Source: Hyphomicrobiales bacterium (GTDB taxonomy: Bacteria; Pseudomonadota; Alphaproteobacteria; Rhizobiales; Rhizobiaceae). Taken from it: a DNA stretch of 64,000 nucleotides. The DNA lies in contig UCKU01000014.1 in assembly GCA_900473185.1 (NCBI GenBank), positions 1 through 64,000 of the forward strand, given 5' to 3'. Positions 50,923 through 61,036 of the stretch are shown piece after piece. Under the pieces are notes generated by a model. That model ran no database searches. It was given only the letters and a program-made list of their open reading frames with translations, and was not told where the DNA came from. The number at the start of each line of letters is the position of its first letter. The first letter of the stretch is position 1. A program made the position numbers and the translations under genes.

Positions 50923-51234
50923 ATGAGTGTCAAGGCTCTACTTGGATATGCGCTTGCTCTGGCGGTTTTCGTCTCACCGGTCGCGGTTCCCCGGGAGACG
51001 AGTGCTCAGGTTATCGTCGGCTCGGGCAGCAGCCTAAACCACGGACGAGGGATATCCTGCCCTCAGGGTGCGCGGCTGCTTCGTACTCGAGGCTTTCGCG
51101 GCGTCCGTCAAATTGATTGCCGCGGCAGATACTTTACCTATCGCGGAGTCCGCCGCGGCGTGCGCTACGAGATCGCAATCCGTCAAAGAGATGGGCGCAT
51201 CGTCGACCAGCGGCGCACTAGCCAAGGGCGGTAA
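50923..51234 (+). CDS. small secreted protein, 103 aa
   Basis: ATG 50923 has AGGAGG six bases upstream (ATG 50917 directly abuts it and is less likely). Signal peptide MSVKALLGYALALAVFVSPV ending TSAQ; the mature part is Arg/Gly-rich with one Cys pair (ISCPQGARLLRTRGFRGVRQ, DCRGRYFTYRG). Such small Cys-pair secreted proteins recur in rhizobia; function unknown. It is divergent from the tRNA gene. Confidence 0.7.
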   Translation: MSVKALLGYALALAVFVSPVAVPRETSAQVIVGSGSSLNHGRGISCPQGARLLRTRGFRGVRQIDCRGRYFTYRGVRRGVRYEIAIRQRDGRIVDQRRTSQGR

Positions 51235-51549
51235 CGCCTTCATGCGGCCACCACTAATGCGGGCCACGACAAAACGCCTCGGCGACGGGGCGCGCTGAGA
51301 TCACGGGCCCATGTTGCGATCAGTCGAGCGCTTAGCGACAATAGGCACCTCGTCGATGTTCGCCAGCATGTGCCGCTTTATCAGAAACGACGAAGGTTTT
51401 CACGGCTCGCTGGCTTTCGATTGTTGCTGGAATTCAGATTGCATTCCAATCCCCATGCCCCGACTTACTCGTTGGAATAATGTTCTAGTGGACGACGCAA
51501 TGAGGCGGTTCGGAGTTCATCGTAGCTGCGGCTTGTCGCCAGGTCCCTT
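51235..51549. other. intergenic, nothing recognised
   Basis: About 315 bases between the secreted-protein gene and the convergent SbcC-like gene. No intact frame, terminator or repeat stands out. Confidence 0.4.
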
Positions 51550-54500
51550 CTACTCGGCCGCAATCATACCAAGCCGGGTCGCCGATTGAATCGTCTCCAA
51601 ATCATGTAGCCGGACGCTCGGGCAAACCTTCTTGGCGATCTCGGTCAGGTGCTGATGATGCGTCAGATAGATTACCTGCCCACGCCCGGCCATCTCGGTG
51701 AACAACCGGAAGGCCTCCTCGGCGCGGAAGTCATCGAAGGTTTCCATGATGTCGTCGGCGATGAACGGAATGGGTGCGCGATTGGCGACGAACTCGTGAT
51801 ATCCTGCCACCCGAAGCGCGAGATAGAGCTGGAACCGTGCGCCCTTGGACAGCTCGTCGGCGATCTTCGAACCGCCGTTCGCCGAGACCGCGATCAGGAC
51901 TTCTCCATCCTTGCCGGGCTGGGCGGCGACACCCGTGTAGGCACCGCGACTGATCGTCCTGAACGCATCCGACGCCCTTGTCATCATCCCGCTTCGATGC
52001 CGATCTCTAAAGAGCTTCAGCGCCTGCTCGGCGGCGGTTATCCCCGCGCGAAGTTCGAGGTAGCGCCCGGCGCGTTCTTCGATCTCCAGCAAAATGGTGC
52101 GCCGCTGCTCCTCGATTTCCGCGACGACGGAATCGCCGCCTATGGCGTCGAGCGCTTTCTGCATGGTGGAGCGCTCATGGAAGACGTCGTGACATTTTCT
52201 GTCCTGGTCTTCGAGGATTGGCGTCAGCACGGATAGCTGGCCCTCCAATTCTTCTCTATTCGCCGACGCGAGCCTCTCCTCGACGTCACCGATATCGTTC
52301 GCACCACTGATCTCGATGAGTTCTTGCTCGACGTCAGAAATGGAAGTCCGCAGCACCTGCCGCTTCGAGGAAAGCTCGATAAAGGTCTCGACCTCATCCA
52401 GCGTGGTACAGTCGAAGAACGCTGCCATCTTTCCTATTTGAAGATCGAGCACCTCCTTGGTGACAAGGTATTCGCGCTCTTCTTCTCGCTTCTTGTCGAG
52501 ATCGCGTCCCAGCTTCTCCCGTTGCTCCCTGCCCCGCGCTGCAACCATGATACGGTCGGTGATCGTCCGCGTAAGCTCCGTGAGAGAGGCGGATCTCGGG
52601 ATTTCCAGGCTGTCGCACAATTCGAACACTGAAGCTTCGAACAGAGCGCTGTCCTTTTCCATCTTCTGGATTCGATCGACGAGGCTGTCTTTGGCTTCGA
52701 TTGCCGAAGCTAGTTTTTCGAGGACGTCGAGAATCCCGTTGACCGAATCTACGTCTGGGAGGATCGACGCCTCCCCTAACCAGCAGCCGTTGCAGACATC
52801 GAACCATCTGGCGTCCCATTCCTGCGTGGCTTTCAACGCATCGGTCATCGCACGGGCGCGCGCGGCGTTATCCTCCTTCAGTCGCACCAGACGGTCTGCC
52901 TGATCCATGGCGAGGTTGAAGGCATCGAGGCCCTCTTCGGCGGTTGCGAACAGCGTTGCCAGATCGAAGCCGCCGCCGGCGGGCATGCCCGTTGCCTTGA
53001 TAGCCGCAAGCAACTGTTCCTTCGATTGCCGGGTCCTGTCGCGGAAATCCGCGACTTCCTGGTCGATGGCCGATAGATCGTCACGTGCCCTCAGAGCCAC
53101 GGTCCTTTTGCGCAGCCATTCTTCCAGTTCTGAGGGATCGACGCCAAAATCGGCACCAGACGAAATCGATGCCAACGTTGGGAACATCTCTGCCCGTAGT
53201 TCCGCGAGGGAACGCGCGGCCGCTTCAATGCGTTCGCGGGCTGTTTCGATATCGGAGCCTGCGGATGCTCGGCTCATCATCAACTGCGCCAGCTTGCTGG
53301 CCTCTGAGAAATGCAGGAGCCGTTGCGAAACGAGGTGATCGTCCGCTCGCATGGCATGCTCAAAAGCGTCAGCCGATTGCGCGTCCATTGCCTGACGATG
53401 TGCAACCCATGCTTTTTCGCGGGCGGCTCTGCTGGCCGCGACCGAAGGTTCGTCGATCTCCCCCGCTCGAGCGCGGAGGACTTGGATCTCCGCGTCCATC
53501 CGTCTGGCGTCCGGCTCAAGGCGCTCAAGTTCGGCGCGCGTTGTCTTCGTCCGCTCCCGGCCGTCTTGGTATCGGCTCTTCCACTCGTTCAGCTTTGCGG
53601 CCGACAGTACGCTCATTGCCGCCAGGTCATCCGGGCTGCCATCCCAGGGAACCAGCTGCGCAAGGCTTTCTGCCAATACGCGATCCGCGTTCTCGCGCCG
53701 CCGCGTCAGGGAACGGAACGCGACATCGTCGTCGGCTTTCGGCAGAGCTTTAACCGTCGCCGCAAGGACTTCGAAAGCCCTGATCCGTGCAGGATCGCGA
53801 AACTCCTCGAAGAGCGTAATCCGGTTGCCCTCATCCTGAAGGGCGCGTTCCGAACGGATAAGCTCTTCCTCCGCGGAAGCGCGACGAGCTTCGACCCCGG
53901 ACCTGGCGCTGATGAGCGATCTGAGTTTGCCGACGGTCGCCGCATCCAGAACCAACCGCGCAGGCGTTTTCTCGTCGGCTTTGCCTAGCTGCAGAAGGAG
54001 CGTTTCGACAGAGAGTTCAGCGACGCGGCCAGTGAGCTTCGGGATATCGACCTGCGCCGTCAGGTATCTTGGTTCGAATGTTTTCGTGAGATCGGCGACG
54101 CGGGCCGCAAGGCCAAGAGCGACAGCGTCATCGGCGAACCCGTCAATCTCGTTCTCGATCTCCGCAGTACTACGGGCAACCTCGTCCAGCTTGACGCGGA
54201 TTTCGATTTCACCCTTGCGGATTTCCGGGAGTTCGATCTTCCACGATTCCGGTGGATCGGACACCGTCTCGAGGGCATCGAGCTGGCCTCGAAGCCCGGT
54301 AAGCCTGCGCATCGTCGGAAGCGCTCGTAGGACACGGTTGATCTCGTCAGCCCGGCGCTGGGTGTTCGTACGCTCGGTCAAAGCCTGATTGTAGAGACCG
54401 TCGAGGCGCTGCAGTTCAGCCAATCTCTTACGATACTCGGTGGCCTGGAGGTCGAGTTCTTCGCGTTTTTGCTTCAGCTCCGTCAACCGCAGCTTGAGCT

Positions 54501-55056
54501 CACTCAGTTGGCTGCTGCGTCCCCTAAACCTGTAGAAGCTGTCTGCATCCCCGCGGATCGTCAGGAGCTGGCGGCTGAGATCGGAAAGCCCGGCGCTGGC
54601 GGAGAAGAGCAGTTCGCCCAGGTCTCCCTTGCTTGCCAGAATACTTTCACCACCTTTTTCGAGTGTGATGTCATCCAGCGAAAACATTGTAGAGAACGCG
54701 TCACGATCTATTCCGCCGAGGTCGGCCCGGATCTCCGTATCGGCGAGGCTGCGTTCTTCACGATCGAGCAGACTGTTCTGCGGCCGCTTGATACGGACAA
54801 AGCCCCTGTCCTGACCTCCCACATGAACATTCGCCCCCAAGCGCATGGTATTATAGGGGTGCTGGAATCCGTATTTGGTCGTATTGCCGATCCCGAAGAT
54901 CAGATCGAGGATGGCATCGAGCGTGGTCGATTTCCCAGCCTCGTTCGGACCGTAGATGACGTGGAGGTCCGGAGATCCGACGGGACGCGATCCGAAATCG
55001 ATGACGGCGTCGGTGAACTTGCCATAGCGCGTCAGGTCGAGGCGGTTGATGCGCAC
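51550..55056 (-). CDS. SbcC/YhaN-like SMC-type ATPase
   Basis: 1168 residues from GTG 55056 (GGGAGA upstream; two bases after the nuclease stop). N-terminal ATPase half with Walker A GPNEAGKST (36-44) and SLDDITLEKGG, a very long coiled-coil region about 180-980, then the C-terminal half with the signature-like LSKGARFQLYLALRV, Walker B IPFIADDIMETFDD and H-loop YLTHHQH. This is the AAA_27/YhaN branch of Rad50/SbcC-like proteins. No CxxC zinc hook is apparent at the coiled-coil apex. With the metallophosphatase encoded upstream it would form a DNA-end processing complex. Confidence 0.9.
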   Translation of the reverse strand: MRINRLDLTRYGKFTDAVIDFGSRPVGSPDLHVIYGPNEAGKSTTLDAILDLIFGIGNTTKYGFQHPYNTMRLGANVHVGGQDRGFVRIKRPQNSLLDREERSLADTEIRADLGGIDRDAFSTMFSLDDITLEKGGESILASKGDLGELLFSASAGLSDLSRQLLTIRGDADSFYRFRGRSSQLSELKLRLTELKQKREELDLQATEYRKRLAELQRLDGLYNQALTERTNTQRRADEINRVLRALPTMRRLTGLRGQLDALETVSDPPESWKIELPEIRKGEIEIRVKLDEVARSTAEIENEIDGFADDAVALGLAARVADLTKTFEPRYLTAQVDIPKLTGRVAELSVETLLLQLGKADEKTPARLVLDAATVGKLRSLISARSGVEARRASAEEELIRSERALQDEGNRITLFEEFRDPARIRAFEVLAATVKALPKADDDVAFRSLTRRRENADRVLAESLAQLVPWDGSPDDLAAMSVLSAAKLNEWKSRYQDGRERTKTTRAELERLEPDARRMDAEIQVLRARAGEIDEPSVAASRAAREKAWVAHRQAMDAQSADAFEHAMRADDHLVSQRLLHFSEASKLAQLMMSRASAGSDIETARERIEAAARSLAELRAEMFPTLASISSGADFGVDPSELEEWLRKRTVALRARDDLSAIDQEVADFRDRTRQSKEQLLAAIKATGMPAGGGFDLATLFATAEEGLDAFNLAMDQADRLVRLKEDNAARARAMTDALKATQEWDARWFDVCNGCWLGEASILPDVDSVNGILDVLEKLASAIEAKDSLVDRIQKMEKDSALFEASVFELCDSLEIPRSASLTELTRTITDRIMVAARGREQREKLGRDLDKKREEEREYLVTKEVLDLQIGKMAAFFDCTTLDEVETFIELSSKRQVLRTSISDVEQELIEISGANDIGDVEERLASANREELEGQLSVLTPILEDQDRKCHDVFHERSTMQKALDAIGGDSVVAEIEEQRRTILLEIEERAGRYLELRAGITAAEQALKLFRDRHRSGMMTRASDAFRTISRGAYTGVAAQPGKDGEVLIAVSANGGSKIADELSKGARFQLYLALRVAGYHEFVANRAPIPFIADDIMETFDDFRAEEAFRLFTEMAGRGQVIYLTHHQHLTEIAKKVCPSVRLHDLETIQSATRLGMIAAE

Positions 55057-55057
55057 G

Positions 55058-56323
55058 CTATTCTCCCTCGCCGCCGCGCAGACGCGCCAAGACCTGCGAC
55101 GCACCGTCCTTGGCAAATTGCGCCAACAAGCTCTCGAAAGACGCCTCGTCCTTGCCGAAGATCTCACGAAGCTCGGCCGGGAGCTGCCCCCGCAGTTCAT
55201 CGGCGATCAAGCGTACTTCGTCGCGATATTCGGTCGAGCCGAGGATCTCGCTGTCGATAATCGCAGCAAGTTCGTCGAGCGCGCTCGGCCGCGCATCATC
55301 CCGTTTGGGCGCGACCGGCGACGTCACGACTTTCTCGATCCAGACGTTCCCGATCGTCGCACCGTGTGTCTCTAGTTCGGTTCGGAGAAGGTCGGCGTCT
55401 CGCCGGATGCGCCATGCGAGCTCTGTGGCTCCCGTTATTTCGACGCGTGCAACAAGATGGTCAGCGGACACTGCTGAAGAAAGGCGTTCCAATGAGCCTT
55501 TAGCCTCGAGGACGACATTTTTCCAATCATTCGCTCGGGAGATATCGACGACCAGCCTCCCGAACTGGGCGACAGCGGTGTGGCGTTCTTCGATAACGAC
55601 AGAGCGGTCATCCCGTATCGTAACGAGGGAGACGGACTTTGGACCGTCCTCGTTTATGTCGCGCCCTTGAGGGATGCCTGGCATAACAATCGCCGACGAT
55701 GAGTCTTCGACTGCCGACCTCTTGTGAATATGACCGAGAGCCCAGTATCGAAAACCCATTTGGCGGAGGTCGGCGACGCTACATGGAGCGTACAGGTCGT
55801 GTCCCGCCGAGCCGCCGAGACTGGTGTGCATTATGCCGATGTTTACGGTATCCGGAACAGGAACTGCGTAGTGTCGAAGCAGGCTTTCGGGCGCTTGCGG
55901 CTTGGCAAAGCTTAGTCCGTGTATCGCAACTGGGAACCGGCCGGGAGCTCGGTCTATGGCAATGGTTTCGGCCACGGAACCGAACAGTTTGACGGAGTCC
56001 GGCATAACTAGCTCCGTCGTGATCTTGGAGAGAGCATCGTGGTTGCCGCGAATGATGAACGCCCTGATGCCGGCTTCATGCAAACGCGCAAGCTGCTCGG
56101 CTAGAAATCGGGCGGTCTTCATCGACGTCTGATCGCCATCGTAGAGATCGCCGGCGATGACCAACGCATCTACCTGTTCTTCAAGGCATAGATCGATGAT
56201 GCGGACAAACGACCGTCGGGTCGCCAATCCAATCAGCTCGGAAAGTTCGCCATTGCGCAGGGCTAGCGTCCGCAGCGGGGAGTCGAGATGAATGTCGGCG
56301 GTGTGAATGAATCGATAGACCAA
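55058..56323 (-). CDS. SbcD/YhaO-like DNA repair nuclease (calcineurin-like phosphoesterase)
   Basis: 421 residues. Metallophosphoesterase motifs in order: FIHTADIHLDSP (Asp10, His12), AGDLYDG, IRGNHDA, IMHTSLGG and ALGHIHKR, supplying the two-metal site of Mre11/SbcD nucleases. The C-terminal about 150 residues form a capping domain. The SbcC-like gene follows two bases after the stop, so the pair is translationally coupled. Expected to act with it in double-strand-break or hairpin processing, complementing the NHEJ genes earlier in the window. Start ATG 56323 lacks a strong ribosome site. Confidence 0.92.
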   Translation of the reverse strand: MVYRFIHTADIHLDSPLRTLALRNGELSELIGLATRRSFVRIIDLCLEEQVDALVIAGDLYDGDQTSMKTARFLAEQLARLHEAGIRAFIIRGNHDALSKITTELVMPDSVKLFGSVAETIAIDRAPGRFPVAIHGLSFAKPQAPESLLRHYAVPVPDTVNIGIMHTSLGGSAGHDLYAPCSVADLRQMGFRYWALGHIHKRSAVEDSSSAIVMPGIPQGRDINEDGPKSVSLVTIRDDRSVVIEERHTAVAQFGRLVVDISRANDWKNVVLEAKGSLERLSSAVSADHLVARVEITGATELAWRIRRDADLLRTELETHGATIGNVWIEKVVTSPVAPKRDDARPSALDELAAIIDSEILGSTEYRDEVRLIADELRGQLPAELREIFGKDEASFESLLAQFAKDGASQVLARLRGGEGE

Positions 56324-56495
56324 AGCAGAGCCTCATCTGTTGGTCGATCTTCGTAGCCCTTACAAGTTGCCCGCGCCAGCCTTTATTCTCGGTTTGTTCT
56401 GGCAATCCCCAAAAAAAGCTGGGTGCTGTGAGGAATGCTCGCAAGGGCTTTGCCATCTCGGACCCTGACCTGCTCCATACCTTTGTTCGAGACCT

Positions 56496-57395
56496 CTACG
56501 CCGATGGCGCGTGAGCATCCTTCACGAGTTCGGCCTTAAGGCGTGCCGTTTCCAAACCGAGTTCGATGAATTGGCGAGCATGTCGGGCCAAAGTAACATT
56601 GTCGTCCCAAAGGTTTCGCCAGATCGCCGTCTTCAACGACAGATCTTTGTCAACGATGGCCGTTGAGAAGGATTCGAACGTGACGTAGTCGTCCCACCCG
56701 ATGGCGACCAGAGCGTCGAAGATGGCGGCAAAATCGATGTTGCCCGTTCCGAGATAACCACGATGGCTTTCCCCGATGTGGACATAGCCGATCTTGTCGG
56801 CGGCGTTGCGTATTGCCAGTCCGACGTCTGCTTCCTCGATATTCATATGGAAGCTGTCTAGATGCAGGAAGACGTTCGGGGCACCTGTGTCCTTGATGTA
56901 CGCTAGGCCTTGGGCTGCCGTATTGAGCATGTTGCTCTCGAAGCGGTTGACGATTTCAAGATTGAGAGTGACACCGGCTGCCTTCGCACGATCGGCGACC
57001 CGCGACAGCGTGGTAACACTCGTTTCCCATCCCTTGCGGGACAACGCATGCTCCTGCTTTCCATGCGAGGAACTCAGGATACCGGCGAGCTTTGTGCCAC
57101 CTAGATCGCGAACCAACGCAACGGCGCTGTCGAGTATGGCCTCGCCGTTGGCGACCACCGACGGATCATCACTGGAGATATCACCATCGGTCGGAAGACC
57201 CATGCTCACCGCGACGTCGAGGCCCAGTTCCCTGATGCGGGACGCGAGCCATTTCACGTCGACCAGCTTTGGATCGAGATAGGAAAACTCCACCAGCTTA
57301 AAGCCAAGTTCATGCGATCTGGTAAGTGTACGCTCAAGCTCATCGCGAGACGAGCCAGCACTCCAGACGAACGAGTGGACGCCGATTTTGGACAT
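56496..57395 (-). CDS. sugar phosphate isomerase/epimerase (xylose-isomerase-like TIM barrel)
   Basis: 299 residues of the AP-endonuclease-2/xylose-isomerase-like barrel, close to the D-tagatose/D-psicose 3-epimerase group: MSKIGVHSFVWSAGSSRDEL, NLEIVNRFESNMLNTAAQGL (metal-binding Glu), VFLHLDSFHMNIEE (Asp, His), YVHIGESHRG and TFESFS (second Glu). It likely interconverts ketohexoses or related sugars using a divalent metal. It is the last gene of the sugar operon, 77 bases after the binding-protein gene. Confidence 0.9.
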   Translation of the reverse strand: MSKIGVHSFVWSAGSSRDELERTLTRSHELGFKLVEFSYLDPKLVDVKWLASRIRELGLDVAVSMGLPTDGDISSDDPSVVANGEAILDSAVALVRDLGGTKLAGILSSSHGKQEHALSRKGWETSVTTLSRVADRAKAAGVTLNLEIVNRFESNMLNTAAQGLAYIKDTGAPNVFLHLDSFHMNIEEADVGLAIRNAADKIGYVHIGESHRGYLGTGNIDFAAIFDALVAIGWDDYVTFESFSTAIVDKDLSLKTAIWRNLWDDNVTLARHARQFIELGLETARLKAELVKDAHAPSA

Positions 57396-57472
57396 GACAC
57401 TGATATCCTGAATTTCATTGAAGCGAAGGCTCGCCGGGCCCGAAGGCGCCGGCGAGCTCCTGGGAGGAAACG

Positions 57473-58411
57473 TTAGCGGGCTGCAGTCCAGCCCTTGTAA
57501 TCCTTGACGTTGTCCGCAGTGATCAGCTTCGGGTCGAGCAGGACGGTGTTCTCCGCCGGCTTCTTGCCGTTCAGAACATCGACAGCCATCTTGAGGGCGT
57601 CGCCGGCCATGACGTACGGGTCCTGGGAAGCCGAGGCCTTGATCATGGAATTGCCGCTTGCGAGCGACTTTTCGATATCTGGGGCACCGTCGACGGCAGT
57701 GATGAAGAACTCGTTGCGGTTCAGCTGCTTGGCGGCAAGCTCGGCACCGATGCCCGTCGGGTCATTGATGGCGAAGACGGCGTCGATCTTGTCGAAGCGC
57801 GTCAGCAGGCCCTGCATGACTGCGAGCCCGCCATCACGCGAGCCCTGACCGTTTTGGTCGTCCGACAGGATCTTGATGTCCGGGCTCTTCGTGAGCACGT
57901 TCTTGCAACCCTGCACGCGGTCGAGGATCGAGGACGAAGCAGGGCCGTTGATGATCACGACGTCGCCCTTGCCCTTGAGCTGATCGACGATGTATTGGCA
58001 CGCCTCTTCACCTGCCTTGATGTTGTTCGTCATGACCGTGACGTCAGCGCCCGGAGCCGAAACGTCGAAGGCGGCAACGATAACCCCTGCAGCCTGGGCC
58101 TTCTTGACGGCCGGAGCAATCGCCTTGGCGTCGACGGCGTTCAGCATGATGATGTCAACGCCTGCGGCGATGAAGCTGTCGATCTGCGAAACTTGCTTGT
58201 TGAGGTCGTAGTCGGCCGAAACCGAGGTGACCTGCACGTTCGGATTGATTTCCTTGGCGCGATCCTCGATGCCCTTGATGGTCGCAACGAAGAACGGATT
58301 GCCAAGCAGGCCGACGGAAATGCCGATCTTCTCCAGGTCTTTGGCGGCTGCCGGCATTGCGATGGCCGCGGCCAGAGCGGTCGCTGCGAGCAGTTTCGAA
58401 ATCATGCGCAT
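57473..58411 (-). CDS. sugar ABC transporter substrate-binding protein (RbsB type)
   Basis: 312 residues; signal peptide MRMISKLLAATALAAAIAMPAAA and a periplasmic binding fold (VGLLGNPFFVATIKGIEDRA, VDIIMLNAVDAKAIAPAVKK, AVFAINDPTGIGAELAAKQL). The AINDPTAxG-like hinge and the VDG segment are typical of ribose/xylitol/allose-type receptors. It supplies the ligand to the permease and ATPase encoded just upstream in the operon. Ligand unknown, probably a pentose, hexose or polyol. Confidence 0.93.
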   Translation of the reverse strand: MRMISKLLAATALAAAIAMPAAAKDLEKIGISVGLLGNPFFVATIKGIEDRAKEINPNVQVTSVSADYDLNKQVSQIDSFIAAGVDIIMLNAVDAKAIAPAVKKAQAAGVIVAAFDVSAPGADVTVMTNNIKAGEEACQYIVDQLKGKGDVVIINGPASSSILDRVQGCKNVLTKSPDIKILSDDQNGQGSRDGGLAVMQGLLTRFDKIDAVFAINDPTGIGAELAAKQLNRNEFFITAVDGAPDIEKSLASGNSMIKASASQDPYVMAGDALKMAVDVLNGKKPAENTVLLDPKLITADNVKDYKGWTAAR

Positions 58412-58476
58412 ATTTTCCTCCTTACGGCGCTTCCTGCGCCTCGTTATCCGGCAACCCCGGTTCCTCCAGCCGCACG

Positions 58477-59460
58477 TCAGGTGCGGCTAAGTCCTTTGAG
58501 CCTGTAGCGGTCGAGCGCCACGGCCACGATGATGACAAGTCCCTTGATGATGTACTGCCAAATGTCGGAAACGCCGACGAGGATGAGGCCGTTGGACAGC
58601 ACCGCGATGATGAGTGCGCCGATCAGCGTGCCCCAGATCGAACCGACACCGCCGACGAAGCTGGTTCCGCCGAGAATGACGGCTGCGATCGCGTCGAGCT
58701 CGTAGGATTGACCAAGTTGCAGGCCGTTCGCGGCATACAGGCGGGCTGCGGACATCACGCCGCCAAGCCCCGAGAGCAGACCCGACATCGAGTAGACGAA
58801 GAGCAGCACCAGCGGGACCTTGATCCCGGTGAGGCGCGCTGCCTCGACGTTTCCGCCGACAGCGTAGATCCACGTGCCCAATACCGTGCGCTTCAGGATG
58901 AACCAGGAGATCAGGATCGTCGCCAGCGCAATGATAGCCAGCCACGGCACGCCGAGGAAACTGCCGTTTCCGATGAAGTCGAACGGCAGGTCGGGATTGA
59001 AAACCGTCGTGTCGCCGCCGAGAAGTCGGGCGATGCCGCGCATAGCGGTCAGCGAGCCGAGCGTGACGATGAAGGGCGGAAGCTTGAGCGCCGAAATGAT
59101 CGTGCCGTTGACGACACCACAGGCAAGTCCCACGCCGATCGCAGCCGGAATGCCCAGCATGCCGACGTCCGGCCAAAGGGATACGATCACGCCAACCATG
59201 GCCGAGGCGGCAAGAATAGAACCCACCGACAGATCGATGCCACCGGTCAGGATCACAAAGGTCATCCCGGCCGCCAAAACCGTATTGATCGATGCCTGCT
59301 GCATGACGATCGACAGGTTGTTGACGCTTAGAAAGCGACCGCTCAACAGATGAAAGCCGATGGCCAGTATGACGAGCACAGGCAACATACCGAGCGCGGT
59401 GAGCGTCGATCTGAATCTTGCCTTGCCGGCGTTTGGCTGATCGGTTGATGTCGAGGTCAT
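58477..59460 (-). CDS. sugar ABC transporter permease (RbsC type)
   Basis: 327 residues from ATG 59460. About ten membrane helices and the family hallmarks GMTFVILTGGIDLSVGSILA, GGNVEAARLTGIKV and AVILGGTSFVGGVGSIWGTL. An in-frame start at 59625 would add an Arg/Ser-rich stretch inside the ATPase gene and is rejected. The permease would act as a dimer with one RbsA-type double ATPase. Confidence 0.94.
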   Translation of the reverse strand: MTSTSTDQPNAGKARFRSTLTALGMLPVLVILAIGFHLLSGRFLSVNNLSIVMQQASINTVLAAGMTFVILTGGIDLSVGSILAASAMVGVIVSLWPDVGMLGIPAAIGVGLACGVVNGTIISALKLPPFIVTLGSLTAMRGIARLLGGDTTVFNPDLPFDFIGNGSFLGVPWLAIIALATILISWFILKRTVLGTWIYAVGGNVEAARLTGIKVPLVLLFVYSMSGLLSGLGGVMSAARLYAANGLQLGQSYELDAIAAVILGGTSFVGGVGSIWGTLIGALIIAVLSNGLILVGVSDIWQYIIKGLVIIVAVALDRYRLKGLSRT

Positions 59461-59491
59461 ATCTTTATCCCGTCGTCTTTGTTGTCCGGCT

Positions 59492-61036
59492 TCAGGCGAC
59501 TTTCGATGCCGACCCGGTGGAGAAGGCCATGATGGCTTCCTGGCTGATTGGCTGCTCGGGCGCCGCAAGAACTTCGCCCGCGATGCGCCCTTCGCGCATG
59601 ACGAGGACGCGATCAGCGATGCCAATGATCTCCGGCAAGTCGCTTGAGATCACGACTATCGCGATGCCAGCCTGCGCGAGCTCGTCGATAATGCGGTAAA
59701 TCTCTGACTTGGCACCCACATCGACGCCGCGGGTCGGCTCGTCGAAAATGATAACCTTGGGCTTCGTTTCGAGAAGACGCGCAATCAGTGCCTTCTGTTG
59801 GTTGCCACCCGACAGAGCGCCGACATTGATGCTTGCACTCGACGTGCGAATGGAAAGCGATTTGATCGCGCGGGTGGCGCGCTCCCTGGCGGTGGCAAAA
59901 TTCAGGATGCCTCCCGGGCCGGCATCCCTGCTGATAACGCCGATATTGATGTTTTCGTTGATCGTCATATCGAGGAAGAGACCAAGGCCCTTCCGGTCCT
60001 CCGTGAGATACGCGATCCCTGCATCCATCGCGTCCCGCGGTCCGCTAATGGCCAGTTCCCGGCCCTCCAAAGACACCGTGCCGGCCGTTTTGGGATCCGC
60101 GCCGAAAACGAGGCGCGCTAGTTCCGTCCGACCGGACCCAACCAGGCCCGCGATGCCGAGGACCTCGCCTGCCCTTGCGTCGAACGAGCATCCGAGAACG
60201 CGGCGGCCATCACCAACATCTTTCACTGAAAGAACCGTCTTGGCCGCCTGCACAGGTGCACGGTGTTCCTTTTTGTAGAAAGTGGAGAGATCGCGACCGA
60301 CCATCATCGAGACCAGTCGGTGGGCGGACAGTTCTTCGCGCTCGAGCGTGCCGACGTAGGCGCTATCGCGCAACACGCTGACGCGGTCTGCGAGCGCGTA
60401 GATCTCTTCCATTCTATGGCTGATGTAGATGATCGCTATGCCCCGCGCCTTAAGCCCAGCGATGACCTCGAAAAGGCGTTCCGTCTCCCTGGAGGTCAGC
60501 GAAGTCGTCGGCTCGTCCATGACGATGATCCTCGCGTTGGTGGTCAGGGCACGCGCGATCTCCACCATCTGACGTTCGCCCAACGAGAGCGTCGCCACGA
60601 GCTGTGACGGTCCGAAGTTAATGCCCAGCTGTTTGAGGATTGGCTCGACACGGGCGCGTGCCGCAGCCTGATCGACGACACCATAGCGCGACGGCTCGGC
60701 GCCCAGGAACATGTTCTGCGCAACCGTCAGGTTCGGCGCGAGCGACAGTTCCTGATAAATGACCGCGATGCCATTTGCCTTCGCCTTGATCGGATCGCCG
60801 GACACGATTGGCTTTCCGTCGACGAGGACAGCACCGCCAGGATCCGCAACATAGGCGCCGGACAGAACTTTCATCAGCGTCGACTTCCCGGCGCCGTTCT
60901 CACCCATCAAGGCATGGACTTCGCCGGGATAGACGGTCAGCGAGACGTTGGTAAGAGCCTTGGTGCTTGCGAACGTCTTGCTGATATTGCGCATCTCCAG
61001 GACGGGTGCCTGCGTTTCGGTGTTTGCCGCGCTCAT
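59492..61036 (-). CDS. sugar ABC transporter ATP-binding protein (RbsA type, two ATPase domains)
   Basis: 514 residues with duplicated ATPase domains. Domain 1 has Walker A GENGAGKST (45-53), signature LSLGERQMVEIARAL and Walker B IIVMDEPTTSL. Domain 2 has the degenerate Walker A GLVGSGRTE, signature LSGGNQQKALIARLL and VIIFDEPTRGVDVGAK. This is the normal asymmetric pattern of the family. Its start overlaps the kinase stop by four bases. Confidence 0.95.
   Translation of the reverse strand: MSAANTETQAPVLEMRNISKTFASTKALTNVSLTVYPGEVHALMGENGAGKSTLMKVLSGAYVADPGGAVLVDGKPIVSGDPIKAKANGIAVIYQELSLAPNLTVAQNMFLGAEPSRYGVVDQAAARARVEPILKQLGINFGPSQLVATLSLGERQMVEIARALTTNARIIVMDEPTTSLTSRETERLFEVIAGLKARGIAIIYISHRMEEIYALADRVSVLRDSAYVGTLEREELSAHRLVSMMVGRDLSTFYKKEHRAPVQAAKTVLSVKDVGDGRRVLGCSFDARAGEVLGIAGLVGSGRTELARLVFGADPKTAGTVSLEGRELAISGPRDAMDAGIAYLTEDRKGLGLFLDMTINENINIGVISRDAGPGGILNFATARERATRAIKSLSIRTSSASINVGALSGGNQQKALIARLLETKPKVIIFDEPTRGVDVGAKSEIYRIIDELAQAGIAIVVISSDLPEIIGIADRVLVMREGRIAGEVLAAPEQPISQEAIMAFSTGSASKVA

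Noticed and set aside
58357..59331. Plus-strand frame of 324 codons opposite the RbsC-type permease gene
   Set aside because: The permease is certain; the antisense frame is a charged, low-information shadow.
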